A stretch of DNA of 64,000 nucleotides from a bacterium (GTDB lineage Bacteria > Bacteroidota > Bacteroidia > Bacteroidales > Muribaculaceae), in assembly GCA_004563195.1 (NCBI GenBank), contig SFTJ01000008.1, forward strand, positions 62,001 to 126,000, in the 5' to 3' direction. The stretch's first letter is position 1; every line of letters begins with the position of its first letter. Below the pieces are notes generated by a model. The model did not search any database. It saw only the letters and a list, made by a program, of their open reading frames with translations, and was not told the origin of the DNA. Shown one piece after another: positions 9,278-18,941 of the stretch. A program made the position numbers and the translations under genes.

Positions 9278-10828
9278 ATGGCACAAGTAAAGCAAGAAGA
9301 AACACTAAAAAAGATTGTTTCACACGCTAAAGAATACGGATTTGTGTTTCCGTCAAGCGAAATCTACGATGGTCTCGGCGCCGTATACGACTACGGTCAG
9401 AACGGTGTAGAACTCAAAAACAACATCAAGCGCTATTGGTGGTCGGCAATGACCTTGCTTCACGATAACATCGTGGGCATCGATTCGGCTATCTTTATGC
9501 ACCCCACCATCTGGAAGGCTTCGGGACACGTTGATGCATTCAACGACCCTCTAATCGACAACCGCGACTCTAAGAAGCGCTATCGCGCCGACGTACTTAT
9601 CGAAGACGAAATAGCAAAATTCGACGATAAAATTGAGAAAGAAGTGGCTAAAGCCGCCAAGCGTTTCGGCGACTCTTTCGATGCCGCGCTCTTCAGAACC
9701 ACCAATCCTCGCGTGCTCGAGCACGTGGCAAAGCGCGACGAACTCCACAACCGCTACAAGGCTGCTATGGAAGCCAACGACTTGGCTGAACTCAAGCAGA
9801 TTATCCTTGACTACGGCATTGTTTGCCCTATCTCGGGCACCAAAAACTGGACCGATGTGCGTCAGTTCAACCTTATGTTCAAGACCGAAATGGGTAGCAC
9901 TGCCGACGGTTCGATGAATGTGTATCTCCGTCCCGAAACCGCTCAAGGCATCTTCGTAAACTTCCTCAATGTGCAAAAGACAGGCCGCATGCGCATCCCA
10001 TTCGGTATCGCGCAGATTGGTAAGGCTTTCCGCAACGAGATTGTGGCTCGCCAATTTATCTTCCGTATGCGCGAATTCGAGCAAATGGAAATGCAATTCT
10101 TCGTTCGTCCGGGCGAAGAACTCAAGTGGTTCGCTCAGTGGAAAGAAGCTCGCCTCAAGTGGCATAAGGCGCTCGGCATGGGCGACGAAAAATATCGTTT
10201 CCACGACCACGACAAGCTTGCTCACTATGCCAACGCTGCCACCGACATCGAGTTCCGCATGCCTTTCGGTTTCAAGGAAGTGGAAGGTATTCACTCTCGC
10301 ACCAACTTCGACCTCAGTCAGCACGAAAAATATTCGGGCAAGAAGATTCAATACTTCGATCCTGAGCTCAACCAATCGTACACTCCTTATGTTATCGAAA
10401 CTTCGATTGGTGTTGACCGCATGTTCCTCTCTATTCTCTGCTCTTCTTACGAAGAACAAGCCCTCGACAACGGCGAAACTCGCGTGGTGCTCCACTTGCC
10501 CAAGCAGTTGGCTCCGGTTAAGGCTTGCGTGATGCCGCTCGTTCGCAAGGATGGTCTCCCCGACAAGGCTCGCGAAATAGTGAATATGCTCAAGTTCGAC
10601 TACGCTTGTCAATACGACGAAAAAGACTCTATCGGCAAACGCTATCGCCGTCAGGACGCTGTAGGCACTCCATTCTGCATCACTGTCGACCATCAAACTC
10701 TCGAGGACAACACCGTGACCATTCGTCACCGCGACTCGATGGAACAAGAACGCGTGGCTATCGCCGACCTCCCTGCTCTCATCGACAAGGAAGTCAGCTT
10801 CAAGGAACTTTTGAAGAAATTAGTATAA
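9278..10828 (+). CDS. glyS: Glycyl-tRNA synthetase
   Basis: Class II, dimer-type glycyl-tRNA synthetase of 516 residues that charges tRNA-Gly in the cytoplasm. Visible features are the N-terminal YGFVFPSSEIYDGLGAVYDY, RPETAQGIFVNF, motif 2 (FRNEIVARQFIFRMREFEQ) and motif 3 (SIGVDRMFLSIL), followed by the anticodon-binding domain (QLAPVKACVMPLV). The start is the ATG at 9278 (MAQVKQEETLKK); an upstream in-frame TTG at 9227 overlaps a promoter-like TACTTTG and is unlikely. The length matches the family. The FKBP gene starts 21 bases downstream and may be co-transcribed. Confidence 0.95.
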   Translation: MAQVKQEETLKKIVSHAKEYGFVFPSSEIYDGLGAVYDYGQNGVELKNNIKRYWWSAMTLLHDNIVGIDSAIFMHPTIWKASGHVDAFNDPLIDNRDSKKRYRADVLIEDEIAKFDDKIEKEVAKAAKRFGDSFDAALFRTTNPRVLEHVAKRDELHNRYKAAMEANDLAELKQIILDYGIVCPISGTKNWTDVRQFNLMFKTEMGSTADGSMNVYLRPETAQGIFVNFLNVQKTGRMRIPFGIAQIGKAFRNEIVARQFIFRMREFEQMEMQFFVRPGEELKWFAQWKEARLKWHKALGMGDEKYRFHDHDKLAHYANAATDIEFRMPFGFKEVEGIHSRTNFDLSQHEKYSGKKIQYFDPELNQSYTPYVIETSIGVDRMFLSILCSSYEEQALDNGETRVVLHLPKQLAPVKACVMPLVRKDGLPDKAREIVNMLKFDYACQYDEKDSIGKRYRRQDAVGTPFCITVDHQTLEDNTVTIRHRDSMEQERVAIADLPALIDKEVSFKELLKKLV

Positions 10829-10849
10829 TCTTTTCAGAAACTTATCTTT

Positions 10850-11404
10850 ATGAAGAAATTTTCAAATATTTTGTTAATCGCACTTGCTTCGCTTTTGCTC
10901 GTATCGTGCTTGGAAGATACTGATTGGAAAAAGTACGAAGAGTGGCGCACCGACCAAGATGAATGGCTAAAGTCGCAACTTGCCAGAACCGAAGCCAACG
11001 GCGACAAATACTTCGAGACCGTTGCAGCTTCGTTCGACAAAAATGCTGTGGTCTACATCCACTACCACAACGACCGCGAGGCCACCAAGAACAACCTCGT
11101 TCCGCTCTACACTTCGGTAGTCGACGTGAAATACCACGGTCGCCTCTACAACGATGTGCCTTTCGACTCTTCTTATCTGAGCACCAGTCCTGCCGACAGC
11201 GTGCTACGTTTTAGCCAGTCGGGGCTTATCACAGGTTGGGTAATCGCCTTGGAAAATATGCACGTGGGCGACTCTATCACTGTTATCGTTCCTTGGAACG
11301 TGGGCTACGGCGAAGGCAGCAAAGGTGATGTCATCAAGCCTTATTCGCACTTGATTTTCGATATGAAACTTAAAGACATCTACAAATACGAAGCAAAGCC
11401 GTAA
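10850..11404 (+). CDS. FKBP-type peptidyl-prolyl isomerase lipoprotein
   Basis: A 184-residue predicted lipoprotein with an FKBP domain, which would help protein folding in the cell envelope. The lipobox LLVSC places the lipidated cysteine at about residue 20. After a charged, Trp-rich stretch, the FKBP core starts near VDVKYHGRLY and includes GLITGWVIALENMHVGDSITVIVPWNVGYG and the closing strand SHLIFDMKLKDI. The length is usual for Bacteroidetes envelope FKBPs. A strong terminator follows at 11444. The isomerase assignment rests on fold motifs; activity is not certain. Confidence 0.85.
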   Translation: MKKFSNILLIALASLLLVSCLEDTDWKKYEEWRTDQDEWLKSQLARTEANGDKYFETVAASFDKNAVVYIHYHNDREATKNNLVPLYTSVVDVKYHGRLYNDVPFDSSYLSTSPADSVLRFSQSGLITGWVIALENMHVGDSITVIVPWNVGYGEGSKGDVIKPYSHLIFDMKLKDIYKYEAKP

Positions 11405-11443
11405 ACAAAAAAGCGAACACAAATTTCTTCTAAACACCATAGC

Positions 11444-11493
11444 GAGAGGGTGCGTCGAAACTTAGTTATATCGACGCGCCCTCTCGACTTTAT
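11444..11493 (+). terminator. Terminator after the FKBP gene
   Basis: The 15-base arms 11444-11458 (GAGAGGGTGCGTCGA) and 11471-11485 pair with one G-U, followed by ACTTTATTTT. Confidence 0.8.
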
Positions 11494-11531
11494 TTTCACA
11501 TCGGCTTTTGCAAAAAAATTGCCATTCCCAC

Positions 11532-11562
11532 TTTGCTTCTGAAAAAAAATGCATTAACTTTG
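11532..11562 (+). promoter_or_regulatory. Promoter of galM
   Basis: TTTG at 11532-11535, 19 bases, then TAACTTTG at 11555-11562: a good Bacteroidetes -33/-7 pair, 41 bases before the ATG. Confidence 0.7.
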
Positions 11563-11603
11563 TTAAAAATACACCATATTAACAAAACAAACCTTATTTT
11601 GCA

Positions 11604-12737
11604 ATGAAAACTAATCTCTTAATTGCGGGTTTGGCAGCCCTTATGCTCACCGCTTGTGCTCCCGACAACAGCACTAAATCAGGACTTTTCCCCGATAACT
11701 TCAAATCGGGCACCAACGACAACGATGCCACTGCACTCTACGTGCTCACCAATGCCAAAGGCATGGAGGTGTGCATCACCAATTTCGGCGGACGCATAGC
11801 CTCGGTGCTGGTTCCCGACCGAAACGGTGTGATGCGCGACGTGGTGCTCGGATTCGATAGCATTCAAGACTATAAGAACATACACAGCGACTTCGGCGCC
11901 ACCATAGGCCGATATGCCAACCGCATCAACCAAGGCAAAATCACCATCGACGGCAAAGAAATACAACTGCCGCAAAACAACTACGGACACTGTCTGCACG
12001 GCGGCCCCGAAGGATGGCAATATAAGGTGTTTAAAGCCACCAATGTCGCGCCCAACGAGCTCGAACTGACCCTCGACTCGCCCGATGGCGATGCCAACTT
12101 TCCCGGCAACGTCACTGCCAAGGTGACATTCACGCTCACCGACGACAATGCCATCGACATCAAGTATACTGCCACCACCGATGCCAAAACCATCATAAAT
12201 ATGACCAATCACTCATATTTCAACCTCAGTGGCGACCCTTCGACGCCGGCTACCGACCACTTGCTCTACATCAATGCTTCGAACTACACCCCCGTCGACA
12301 GCACATTCATGACTCTCGGTACGGTGGAAGCCGTAGAAGGCACTCCTATGGACTTCACCACAGCTAAGGTGATAGGCGACGAGATAGATAATTTCGACTT
12401 CGAGCAACTGAAAAACGGCAAAGGCTACGACCACAATTGGGTGCTCGACACCAAAGGCGATGTGACTCAGCTCGCAGCCAAACTCGTATGCCCTGCTACC
12501 GGAATCGGCGTGGAAGTATACACCAACGAGCCGGGAATACAAGTTTATACAGGCAATTTCCTCAACGGCACAGTCACCGGCAAGGGAGGCATAGTCTACA
12601 ACAAGCGCGCATCGGTGTGCCTTGAGACCCAACACTACCCCGATAGTCCCAACAAGCCACAATGGCCATCGGTAATCCTCGAGCCCGGACAAACCTACCA
12701 CAGCGAGTGCATCTATAAGTTCACAGTAGAAAAATAG
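11604..12737 (+). CDS. galM: Aldose 1-epimerase (mutarotase), predicted lipoprotein
   Basis: A 377-residue aldose 1-epimerase that would interconvert alpha and beta anomers of galactose or glucose. It begins with a lipoprotein signal (MKTNLLIAGLAALMLTAC, lipidated Cys about residue 18), so it likely acts in the periplasm or envelope rather than the cytosol. Family residues visible are R107 in GRYANRI, H132 in LHGG, catalytic H203 in NHSYFNLSG and catalytic E341 in CLETQHYPD. It has its own promoter at 11532 and a terminator after it, so it appears to be a single-gene unit. Envelope-exported GalM is common in Bacteroidetes. Confidence 0.92.
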   Translation: MKTNLLIAGLAALMLTACAPDNSTKSGLFPDNFKSGTNDNDATALYVLTNAKGMEVCITNFGGRIASVLVPDRNGVMRDVVLGFDSIQDYKNIHSDFGATIGRYANRINQGKITIDGKEIQLPQNNYGHCLHGGPEGWQYKVFKATNVAPNELELTLDSPDGDANFPGNVTAKVTFTLTDDNAIDIKYTATTDAKTIINMTNHSYFNLSGDPSTPATDHLLYINASNYTPVDSTFMTLGTVEAVEGTPMDFTTAKVIGDEIDNFDFEQLKNGKGYDHNWVLDTKGDVTQLAAKLVCPATGIGVEVYTNEPGIQVYTGNFLNGTVTGKGGIVYNKRASVCLETQHYPDSPNKPQWPSVILEPGQTYHSECIYKFTVEK

Positions 12738-12818
12738 CATTACACCACCGGCAAAGCCGACAGTCATCAGCAAAGCAGCCGACATCGCTGCCGGAAACAC
12801 AGTCGCAACAAACAATAG

Positions 12819-12862
12819 TTAAGGAGCCGAATGAAAACAATATCCATCCGGCTCCTTAATTT
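12819..12862. terminator. Bidirectional terminator between galM and the DUF349 gene
   Basis: TTAAGGAGCCG (12819-12829) pairs perfectly with CGGCTCCTTAA (12849-12859) between two convergent genes. Confidence 0.7.
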
Positions 12863-12911
12863 ATGGTTATTCGCTCTGCGATGCTGATGCAGCACCGAGC
12901 GAAAATCTCGA

Positions 12912-14762
12912 TTAACCGAGTTTTTCGTCGATAAGCTTAATCTTCTTTTCGAGAACTGCTATATCTTCCTTAATCTTGGCAATGCGACGTTCCATTTCCT
13001 TAAGCATCGAACTTCCGCTCTTGCTTTGAGCATTGAAGAAGCCAAGGTTGTTTTCGAAAGTCTTGAGTTCGTTTACACTCTGCTCATAGGTGCGCACCAA
13101 GCGTTCGCGTTCGCGATACATCTTGTCGGTATCACTCATATTGTTGAGAGCATTCTCAAAGTTAGCTATGTTGGCGCGGCTTTCCTTCATGTCGAGCTTG
13201 TCGTAAGCAGCATCCACAGCCTTCTTATATTCGGCATACACCTTATCCTTTTCCTTAAACGGCACATGGCCTATGCCCTGCCATTGCTTCATAAGCTCGC
13301 GAATATTCTTCACTGCCTCCTTTTCGTCGGCATTGGCAAGTTGCTCGTTGATTGCAGCTATCACCGCCTTCTTTTGCTTCAAGTTGTTGCGTTCTTCCTG
13401 ACGCACGTTCACTGTAAGTTTGGCTTTCTGTTCGAAGAAATAGTCGCAAGCACTCACGAAGCGTTTCCAAACGGCGTCGCTTTGCTTCTTCACCACCGGA
13501 CCCACGGTCTTCCATTCCTTTTGCAGAGCCACGAGTGCTTCGGTAGTCTTCTTCCAATCTTGCGAATCCTTCAGTGCCTCAGCCTTTTCGCATAGAGCAA
13601 CTTTCTTTTCCAAGTTAGCAGCCATTTCTTCCTTCATTCTCTTGAAGAAAGCAGCTTTTTCAGAGAAGAATTCGTCGCACTTGGCACGGAAACGAGTGAA
13701 TAGCGCAGCATTCACCTTGCGAGCGGCAAATCCGAGCTTCTTCCAGTCCTCTTGCAATGCTATGATTTGCTTGGTGGCTTCGTCCCAAGCGGCATAAGTG
13801 GCATGATCTTCGGCGATGATGGCTTCAAGCTTTTCGCATAGCGATGTCTTGGCGTCTTCGTTTTCTTTTTCGCGTTTCTTGCGCTGTTCGAAGAAGGCTT
13901 GATGGCGTTTGTTCACTGCTGCCGATGCTTCTTTGAAGCGAGCCCAAAGAGTTTCGCGCATTTCCTTTGCCACCGGACCTATTTCGCGCCACTTGTCGTG
14001 AAGGGCTTGCAACGAGCGGAATGCTTCGAGCACATTTTCTTCTTCCGAGAGTTTTTCGGCTTCTTCGCAGAGTTGTTCTTTTTGCTCAAGGTTCTTCTTG
14101 AAGTCGTAGTCGCGAAGTTCCTTGTTCAATTTCAGCATATCATAGAACGACTCTACCGCTGCTTGATAGGTTTTCCATATCTCAGTGGCATTAGCGGCAG
14201 GCACTTCACCTATCTGTTGGAACTGATGGCGTAATTCTTGAACCTTGTTGTAGTGTTTGTTAACATTATCGGCATCGCCGCTGATGGCGCGAATTTCGTC
14301 GATAATGGCTTGCTTGGCTTCAAGATTTTTGGCGCGAGCTTCTTCGATGGCGGCATTGTGTGCTGCTCGTTTTTCCTTAATTTGATTGAGCAGTTCTTTA
14401 AGCTTAGCCTCGTCTTCATCTTCGCGCGGAGCAAACGCAGCTTCCTCGTTGCCTTTGGCCAAGAAAGCTTCTTTTTCTTTGTCGAGTTCCTCCTTGCGAA
14501 TCTGATAGAATGCCATCTTAATAGCATTTTCCTCTCGCTTGATTTCTTCTACAGGTTTCTCTACTAAGGCTTCGAGGGCAGCCACAAGCTCGGCTTTACT
14601 CATCGATGAGTATTCCGACATCGGCTCCGATGCCTCTATTTCTTCGGTGGCGATAACTTCCGGAGCTGCTTCTGCCACTACTTCGTTAGCAGGCTCGGTG
14701 TTCAAGGTTGTATCCTTACCCAACTCTTCATTAGGTGCCGATACTTCATTACGCAATTCCAT
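12912..14762 (-). CDS. DUF349 repeat protein
   Basis: A 616-residue, highly charged, largely helical and coiled-coil protein. After an acidic, Ala/Glu-rich N-terminus (about residues 1-60) there are five DUF349-type repeats, marked by (W/Q)xx(I/L/V)G cores: QQIGEVP, REIGPVA, KKLGFAA, KTVGPVV and QGIGHVP, each followed by a helix ending in aromatic and basic residues. The C-terminal 60 residues form another coiled coil. No signal peptide is seen, so it is likely cytoplasmic. The function of DUF349 is not established. A -7-like box on the minus strand (14826-14833) would give a leader of about 57 bases. Confidence 0.88.
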   Translation of the reverse strand: MELRNEVSAPNEELGKDTTLNTEPANEVVAEAAPEVIATEEIEASEPMSEYSSMSKAELVAALEALVEKPVEEIKREENAIKMAFYQIRKEELDKEKEAFLAKGNEEAAFAPREDEDEAKLKELLNQIKEKRAAHNAAIEEARAKNLEAKQAIIDEIRAISGDADNVNKHYNKVQELRHQFQQIGEVPAANATEIWKTYQAAVESFYDMLKLNKELRDYDFKKNLEQKEQLCEEAEKLSEEENVLEAFRSLQALHDKWREIGPVAKEMRETLWARFKEASAAVNKRHQAFFEQRKKREKENEDAKTSLCEKLEAIIAEDHATYAAWDEATKQIIALQEDWKKLGFAARKVNAALFTRFRAKCDEFFSEKAAFFKRMKEEMAANLEKKVALCEKAEALKDSQDWKKTTEALVALQKEWKTVGPVVKKQSDAVWKRFVSACDYFFEQKAKLTVNVRQEERNNLKQKKAVIAAINEQLANADEKEAVKNIRELMKQWQGIGHVPFKEKDKVYAEYKKAVDAAYDKLDMKESRANIANFENALNNMSDTDKMYRERERLVRTYEQSVNELKTFENNLGFFNAQSKSGSSMLKEMERRIAKIKEDIAVLEKKIKLIDEKLG

Positions 14763-14825
14763 AATAATAAGATTTAAAAATTATCATTCTACCTCTCGGC
14801 TTCAGCCGATTGTGGTTCCAAAGTT

Positions 14826-14833
14826 CAAATTTA
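14826..14833 (-). promoter_or_regulatory. Candidate -7 box of the DUF349 gene
   Basis: TAAATTTG on the minus strand, 64 bases before the ATG at 14762; no -33 box is evident. Confidence 0.4.
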
Positions 14834-14996
14834 CACAAATATTTTTGTAAATTGTCGTTTTATCAAAAAAAATATTAAAAATCATCTATTATCACTAAAA
14901 AAAGGAGACTTTCGCCCCCTTTTTTCACTATTTTCTCATTCGCTCTTGCGCCCGGTTTTTGTCTTGCAACATAATTGGGCGAAGCAGCGATAAATG

Positions 14997-15578
14997 TTAT
15001 CCAAAATAATATTCCGATTTCTTGCTATCTTCGCGCAGCAACATTCCTTGTGCCACACTATCGGCCACTTCGGCGCCCTTAGTGATTTCCACTATTGCCA
15101 GAGCAAACGGCATAGCTGCCGCAGGACTGCTGCCGGTAACCACATTGTCATCTACAGCCACAAGTGTGCTTTGCACATTGCATCCTTGCATAAGGGTTTC
15201 AAATCCGGGATAGCACACGCCGGCTTTGCCTCTCATTATGCCAAGCGGACCAAGCACCACACCGGGCGATGCGCATATTGCGGCTATCTTTCCGCCCTTG
15301 GCGTTGTGGTCATGCAGTTTGTCGCAGAGTCTTTCATGTGCTGCCAGATTGGATGCTCCGGGCATTCCGCCGGGCAAGATGAGCCATTCGGCAGGTGCAT
15401 ACGCCATCTCATCATACACCAAATCGGCACTGACTGTTACTCCGTGTGCGCCTTTCACTTCGCGAGTTTCCTTTATCGAAACTGTCTTAACGTCTATGCC
15501 TGCTCTTCTCAAAATATCTACTGTAGCCAATGCTTCTATTTCCTCGAATCCATCGGCAAGAAATAAGTAAGATGTCAT
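14997..15578 (-). CDS. DJ-1/PfpI family protein
   Basis: A 193-residue member of the DJ-1/YajL branch of the class I glutamine amidotransferase fold. Visible are the N-terminal ADGFEEIEALATVDILRRAG with the conserved Glu region, the oxyanion-forming LPGGMPGA and the nucleophile elbow AAICASP with C102. Family members are linked to oxidative stress, deglycase or chaperone activity; which applies here is unknown. It is probably cytoplasmic. A good promoter lies upstream at 15612-15643. Confidence 0.88.
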   Translation of the reverse strand: MTSYLFLADGFEEIEALATVDILRRAGIDVKTVSIKETREVKGAHGVTVSADLVYDEMAYAPAEWLILPGGMPGASNLAAHERLCDKLHDHNAKGGKIAAICASPGVVLGPLGIMRGKAGVCYPGFETLMQGCNVQSTLVAVDDNVVTGSSPAAAMPFALAIVEITKGAEVADSVAQGMLLREDSKKSEYYFG

Positions 15579-15611
15579 ATACTATAAGTTTTAGAACGGT
15601 TAATAATATCC

Positions 15612-15643
15612 CAAATTTATGATTTTTCTTGGTAGAAACCAAA
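15612..15643 (-). promoter_or_regulatory. Promoter of the DJ-1 gene
   Basis: On the minus strand: TTTG (15640-15643), 20 bases, then TAAATTTG (15612-15619), 33 bases before the ATG at 15578. Confidence 0.65.
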
Positions 15644-15704
15644 CCTGACGACTGTTTTTATCTCTTTTTTCCTGTTTTTTGCATACCATGCCGACATTTT
15701 TCTG

Positions 15705-15712
15705 TATGTTTG
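15705..15712 (+). promoter_or_regulatory. Candidate -7 box of apbE
   Basis: TATGTTTG lies 29 bases before the ATG at 15742. A TTTTTTG run sits 23 bases upstream, slightly too far for a standard -33 box. Confidence 0.45.
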
Positions 15713-15741
15713 CAGTGATTTTTCAATAATTCTCACGCAAA

Positions 15742-16755
15742 ATGAACAAAAACCTACGTATATACCTCACGGTGGTGGTGTGCGCCATTATTGGCTTAGC
15801 CACTCTATTTCTACGAAAACCTGCCCATCGCTTTATGGCTGTTAGCGGCGTGGTGTGGACCACAGAATACAATATCACTTTTCAAGGTCCGGCATCGATA
15901 GCCGACTCGATAGAGGGCGTGTTCAACGCCGTGGACCGCACAGCTTCGATGTTCAACCCCAAGTCGGTGATTTCGCGCATCAATGCCAATGACCCTACCG
16001 TGGAGCCCAATGCTATGATTACCGAATTATATAAGTGCTCTGCTCGCATCAACAGCGAGTCGGGTGGATGTTTCGACCCCACTGTGGCGCCGCTGGTCAA
16101 TGCCTGGGGATTTGGATTCAAGCATGGTGTGGTCACCGACTCAGCCACCATCGATAGCATTCGCCAATTTGTGGGATTCGACAAAACTCACATCTCTGCC
16201 GACGGAAGAATCGAGAAAACCGACCCACGCGTGGTCATCGACTTCAGCAGCATTGCCAAAGGTTTTGCCTGCGATGAGTTGGCTCGCCTGTTTATGCGCA
16301 ATGGCGTGGAAAATTTCATCATCGAGATAGGCGGCGAGATTTTTGCCCACGGCTGTAATCGTCAAGGCAAGCCATGGCACATTTCCATCGATAGCCCCAT
16401 CGACCAAGCCGACTCGGTGATTCACCAATCGGCTATGGTAATTTCGCTTAGCAACCACGGCGTGGCCACTTCGGGCAATTATCGCAATTACAAAATTGTA
16501 GACGGCAAACGGGTGTCGCACATCATCAATCCCGCCACAGGCTATCCCGAACAGTCGTCGCTGCTCAGCGCCACCATCGTAGCGCCCACTGCCGCCGAAG
16601 CCGATGCCTACGCCACAGCATGCATGGTGATGGGCACAGAGCGTAGCCGATCCATGATAGAGCGCAACGATGCCATATCGGGCATTCTGATTTATGCCGA
16701 CTCGCTTAATCGTATCAATAAATGGGTTAGTAAAGAATTTGATAATAAGGAATAA
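15742..16755 (+). CDS. apbE: FAD:protein FMN transferase (ApbE family)
   Basis: A 337-residue ApbE protein, which uses FAD to attach FMN covalently to a Thr or Ser of target flavoproteins such as NQR or RNF subunits. An N-terminal membrane anchor or signal (residues about 5-25) puts it at the periplasmic side. Family motifs visible are the VWTTEYNITF start of the domain, VIDFSSIAKGFACDELA, NFIIEIGGEI, the HIINPATGYP motif, and the metal-binding region APTAAEADAYATACMVMG. No NQR/RNF genes are in the window. Confidence 0.9.
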   Translation: MNKNLRIYLTVVVCAIIGLATLFLRKPAHRFMAVSGVVWTTEYNITFQGPASIADSIEGVFNAVDRTASMFNPKSVISRINANDPTVEPNAMITELYKCSARINSESGGCFDPTVAPLVNAWGFGFKHGVVTDSATIDSIRQFVGFDKTHISADGRIEKTDPRVVIDFSSIAKGFACDELARLFMRNGVENFIIEIGGEIFAHGCNRQGKPWHISIDSPIDQADSVIHQSAMVISLSNHGVATSGNYRNYKIVDGKRVSHIINPATGYPEQSSLLSATIVAPTAAEADAYATACMVMGTERSRSMIERNDAISGILIYADSLNRINKWVSKEFDNKE

Positions 16756-16811
16756 AAACCTCACTCTCACAGTAGCTTGCTACTGTCACTGCTATTCGGT
16801 TTGAGCATTTG

Positions 16812-18734
16812 TTATTCGTTGCTGTCGGTGAGGATTTCTATGATTTTTTCACTCACAACTTTCACGTTTTTCACATCGTTCAATAGCGTTTTTTGGCTCG
16901 AAGCTCCTATGAAATACACAGGCAACGAAATGGGAATGATGGCTGCCGCTATTGTGCCATATCGCTTGCCGAGATTGGGACTATAGATGCGCGAATTGTT
17001 GATTATAGGATAGTCCATAGCCTTATTGAGCACCAGCTGGCTGCGTGAGTTACCCAAATAATCCACCACTTCTTCCACATGAGCTATCAGTTGACCCAAC
17101 TGCGCGCGGTCGAATCCCTTGATGAAATAGGTCAGGAACAGCTGACGGTGTGGATATCGAGCAAGCAAAGCTTCGGCCTCGGCTATCAGGTTGCGAAGCA
17201 TTGCCAAAGCATCCGATGTATCCACTTCGTCGATTATCACCTCTTTCTTCTCGAGTTTGCGAGCTTCTTGCACGCCCACAAGGCGACGCAAAAGCTTGCG
17301 ATAAGCATCGGGATTGAACACCGCCGAGTCGTTCATCGCTTTATAGGTAAGGAACACACCCAGCGGGAACAGCATCAGCGAACTCAAGCAAATACCAAAC
17401 AACACGTCGAAACGACCGTCGCGTGCTTGCTTGTAGCCAAAACTATCGATCATATAATATATAATGAATAGTATAACCGAAATCACGATAGGCATACCCA
17501 AGCCGCCTTTGCGGATAATGGCTCCAAGTGGCGCTCCTATAAAGAAAAATATTAAGCATGCCAGCGAGAGCGTGTACTTCTTTATCATTTCTATCTCGTG
17601 ACGGCGTATCACCATCACATCGTCGCTCACCTCGGCACCTCTAAAGAGAAATTCGTGCTGGGCTTGCGATGCACGATTGAGCGCACGATTGAGCAAAGCC
17701 ACTCGGTCGTCGGGCTTGAGTGCGCGATAAAGGCTGTCGAAATTGAGCGGGCGGCGCACCTCGGGCAATTCCACCACCTTGGCCACTCGGGCTGTGTCGC
17801 GCATCTCATATTTCATATACGGCACGCCCACCACAGGCTCGGTGCGGAATGTCGACATCATGCCGGAGCTAATTGAGTCCAATCGCAAGCTCACGGAGTC
17901 GATGGTGTGCTGCAATTCGGCTATGTTTTTGCCTATATATTGCGAACGCATGGTTTGCTCATCGAGCTTGTTGAAATTGGCATCGAATGGTATGAGCACT
18001 TGCTTGTCGGCAAACGATTCGCGGCGATAAAGTTTGCCCTCATCGGAGAGCGAATTACCGCTGCCGCTGCGCATATCCTCAAATGTTTCGCCTTGAAAAA
18101 GATGCAGCTTCAAGTGGGTTTTACTCTCATTGAAAGAGAGTTTGCCGGAATCGGCAAGAATAATACTTGCATAGCCGTTACCCTTACTCACATCGTAGAT
18201 CATCATATCGTAGAGTGTGCCGCGCTCTTTATCCTTATTGCGCACAAACACATTGTAGCCCGAAATCTGGTCGTAGAATGCGCCTTCGGGAATATCGAGG
18301 TCGGGCGATTTTTGGCGCACCGAGAACACCAGTGTCCACATCTTCACCTGAGCTCGTGGCAACACCTCATTCTGAAAGAAAAATGCGCCCACCGACACCA
18401 CGGCAATAAATGCTATCAGGGGCTTCATCACATTAAGCAGCGACACTCCCGAAGCTTTCATAGCCGTCAATTCGCTGTGCTCACCAAGATTACCAAAGGT
18501 CATAAGCGAGGCAAGCAGTATGGCAAGCGGCAACGCCATAGGCACCATAGTGATGGCGGCATAGAAGAACATCTCGCCTATCACATCCACCCCGAGGCCC
18601 TTGCCCACAAGGTCGTCGAGGCGACGCCACAAAAAGTGCATCAACAAGATAAAAAGACATATAAAGAATGTCATAAAAAACATCGGCAGATAAGTCTGCA
18701 AGATGAATGTATGTAGTCTTTTTATCTTTAGCAT
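16812..18734 (-). CDS. LptF/LptG family permease
   Basis: A 640-residue YjgP/YjgQ-type permease, the membrane part of the LPS export ABC transporter that extracts lipopolysaccharide from the inner membrane. Three to four membrane helices lie in residues 10-125 (including ILQTYLPMFFMTFFICLFIL and the MKASGVSL coupling loop). They are followed by a long periplasmic beta-jellyroll region and then three helices (KKYTLSLACLIFFFIGAPLGAIIRKGGLG). A C-terminal extension of about 150 residues is charged and ends in another hydrophobic segment. The bacteroidete version is usually encoded singly; lptB is not in the window. A -7-like box is present at 18763-18770. Confidence 0.88.
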   Translation of the reverse strand: MLKIKRLHTFILQTYLPMFFMTFFICLFILLMHFLWRRLDDLVGKGLGVDVIGEMFFYAAITMVPMALPLAILLASLMTFGNLGEHSELTAMKASGVSLLNVMKPLIAFIAVVSVGAFFFQNEVLPRAQVKMWTLVFSVRQKSPDLDIPEGAFYDQISGYNVFVRNKDKERGTLYDMMIYDVSKGNGYASIILADSGKLSFNESKTHLKLHLFQGETFEDMRSGSGNSLSDEGKLYRRESFADKQVLIPFDANFNKLDEQTMRSQYIGKNIAELQHTIDSVSLRLDSISSGMMSTFRTEPVVGVPYMKYEMRDTARVAKVVELPEVRRPLNFDSLYRALKPDDRVALLNRALNRASQAQHEFLFRGAEVSDDVMVIRRHEIEMIKKYTLSLACLIFFFIGAPLGAIIRKGGLGMPIVISVILFIIYYMIDSFGYKQARDGRFDVLFGICLSSLMLFPLGVFLTYKAMNDSAVFNPDAYRKLLRRLVGVQEARKLEKKEVIIDEVDTSDALAMLRNLIAEAEALLARYPHRQLFLTYFIKGFDRAQLGQLIAHVEEVVDYLGNSRSQLVLNKAMDYPIINNSRIYSPNLGKRYGTIAAAIIPISLPVYFIGASSQKTLLNDVKNVKVVSEKIIEILTDSNE

Positions 18735-18762
18735 TTCGATATGTAGTTTTTAATTAATTGTG

Positions 18763-18770
18763 CAAAATTA
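18763..18770 (-). promoter_or_regulatory. Candidate -7 box of the lptG-like gene
   Basis: TAATTTTG on the minus strand, 29 bases before the ATG at 18734. Confidence 0.4.
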
Positions 18771-18941
18771 GCAATTTAATCGATAATTACCCTCCTATTT
18801 TCGCCTTTTTATATCTTTTAAGCGTTTCGAAAGGGCATTTGCGCGCCACATAGCCTCTGCTGCGGAGTTAACAGCAACGGTCTACCCCGTTTTCGAGGCA
18901 GACCGCTGTGATTGTATCTCAATATTATTATTCATTACGTG

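Noticed and set aside
9551..10747. Open frame of 398 codons on the minus strand across glyS
   Set aside because: Shadow of glyS; low-complexity Val/His/Glu-rich translation typical of antisense frames.
14900..14991. Imperfect hairpins in the gap between the DUF349 and DJ-1 genes
   Set aside because: Short, mismatched arms; a terminator for the DJ-1 gene is likely somewhere here, but none is convincing.
18869..18912. Inverted repeat (ACAGC..GGTCT / AGACC..GCTGT) downstream of the START-like gene
   Set aside because: A 3-base bulge and no T-tail on the minus strand; too weak to call a terminator.
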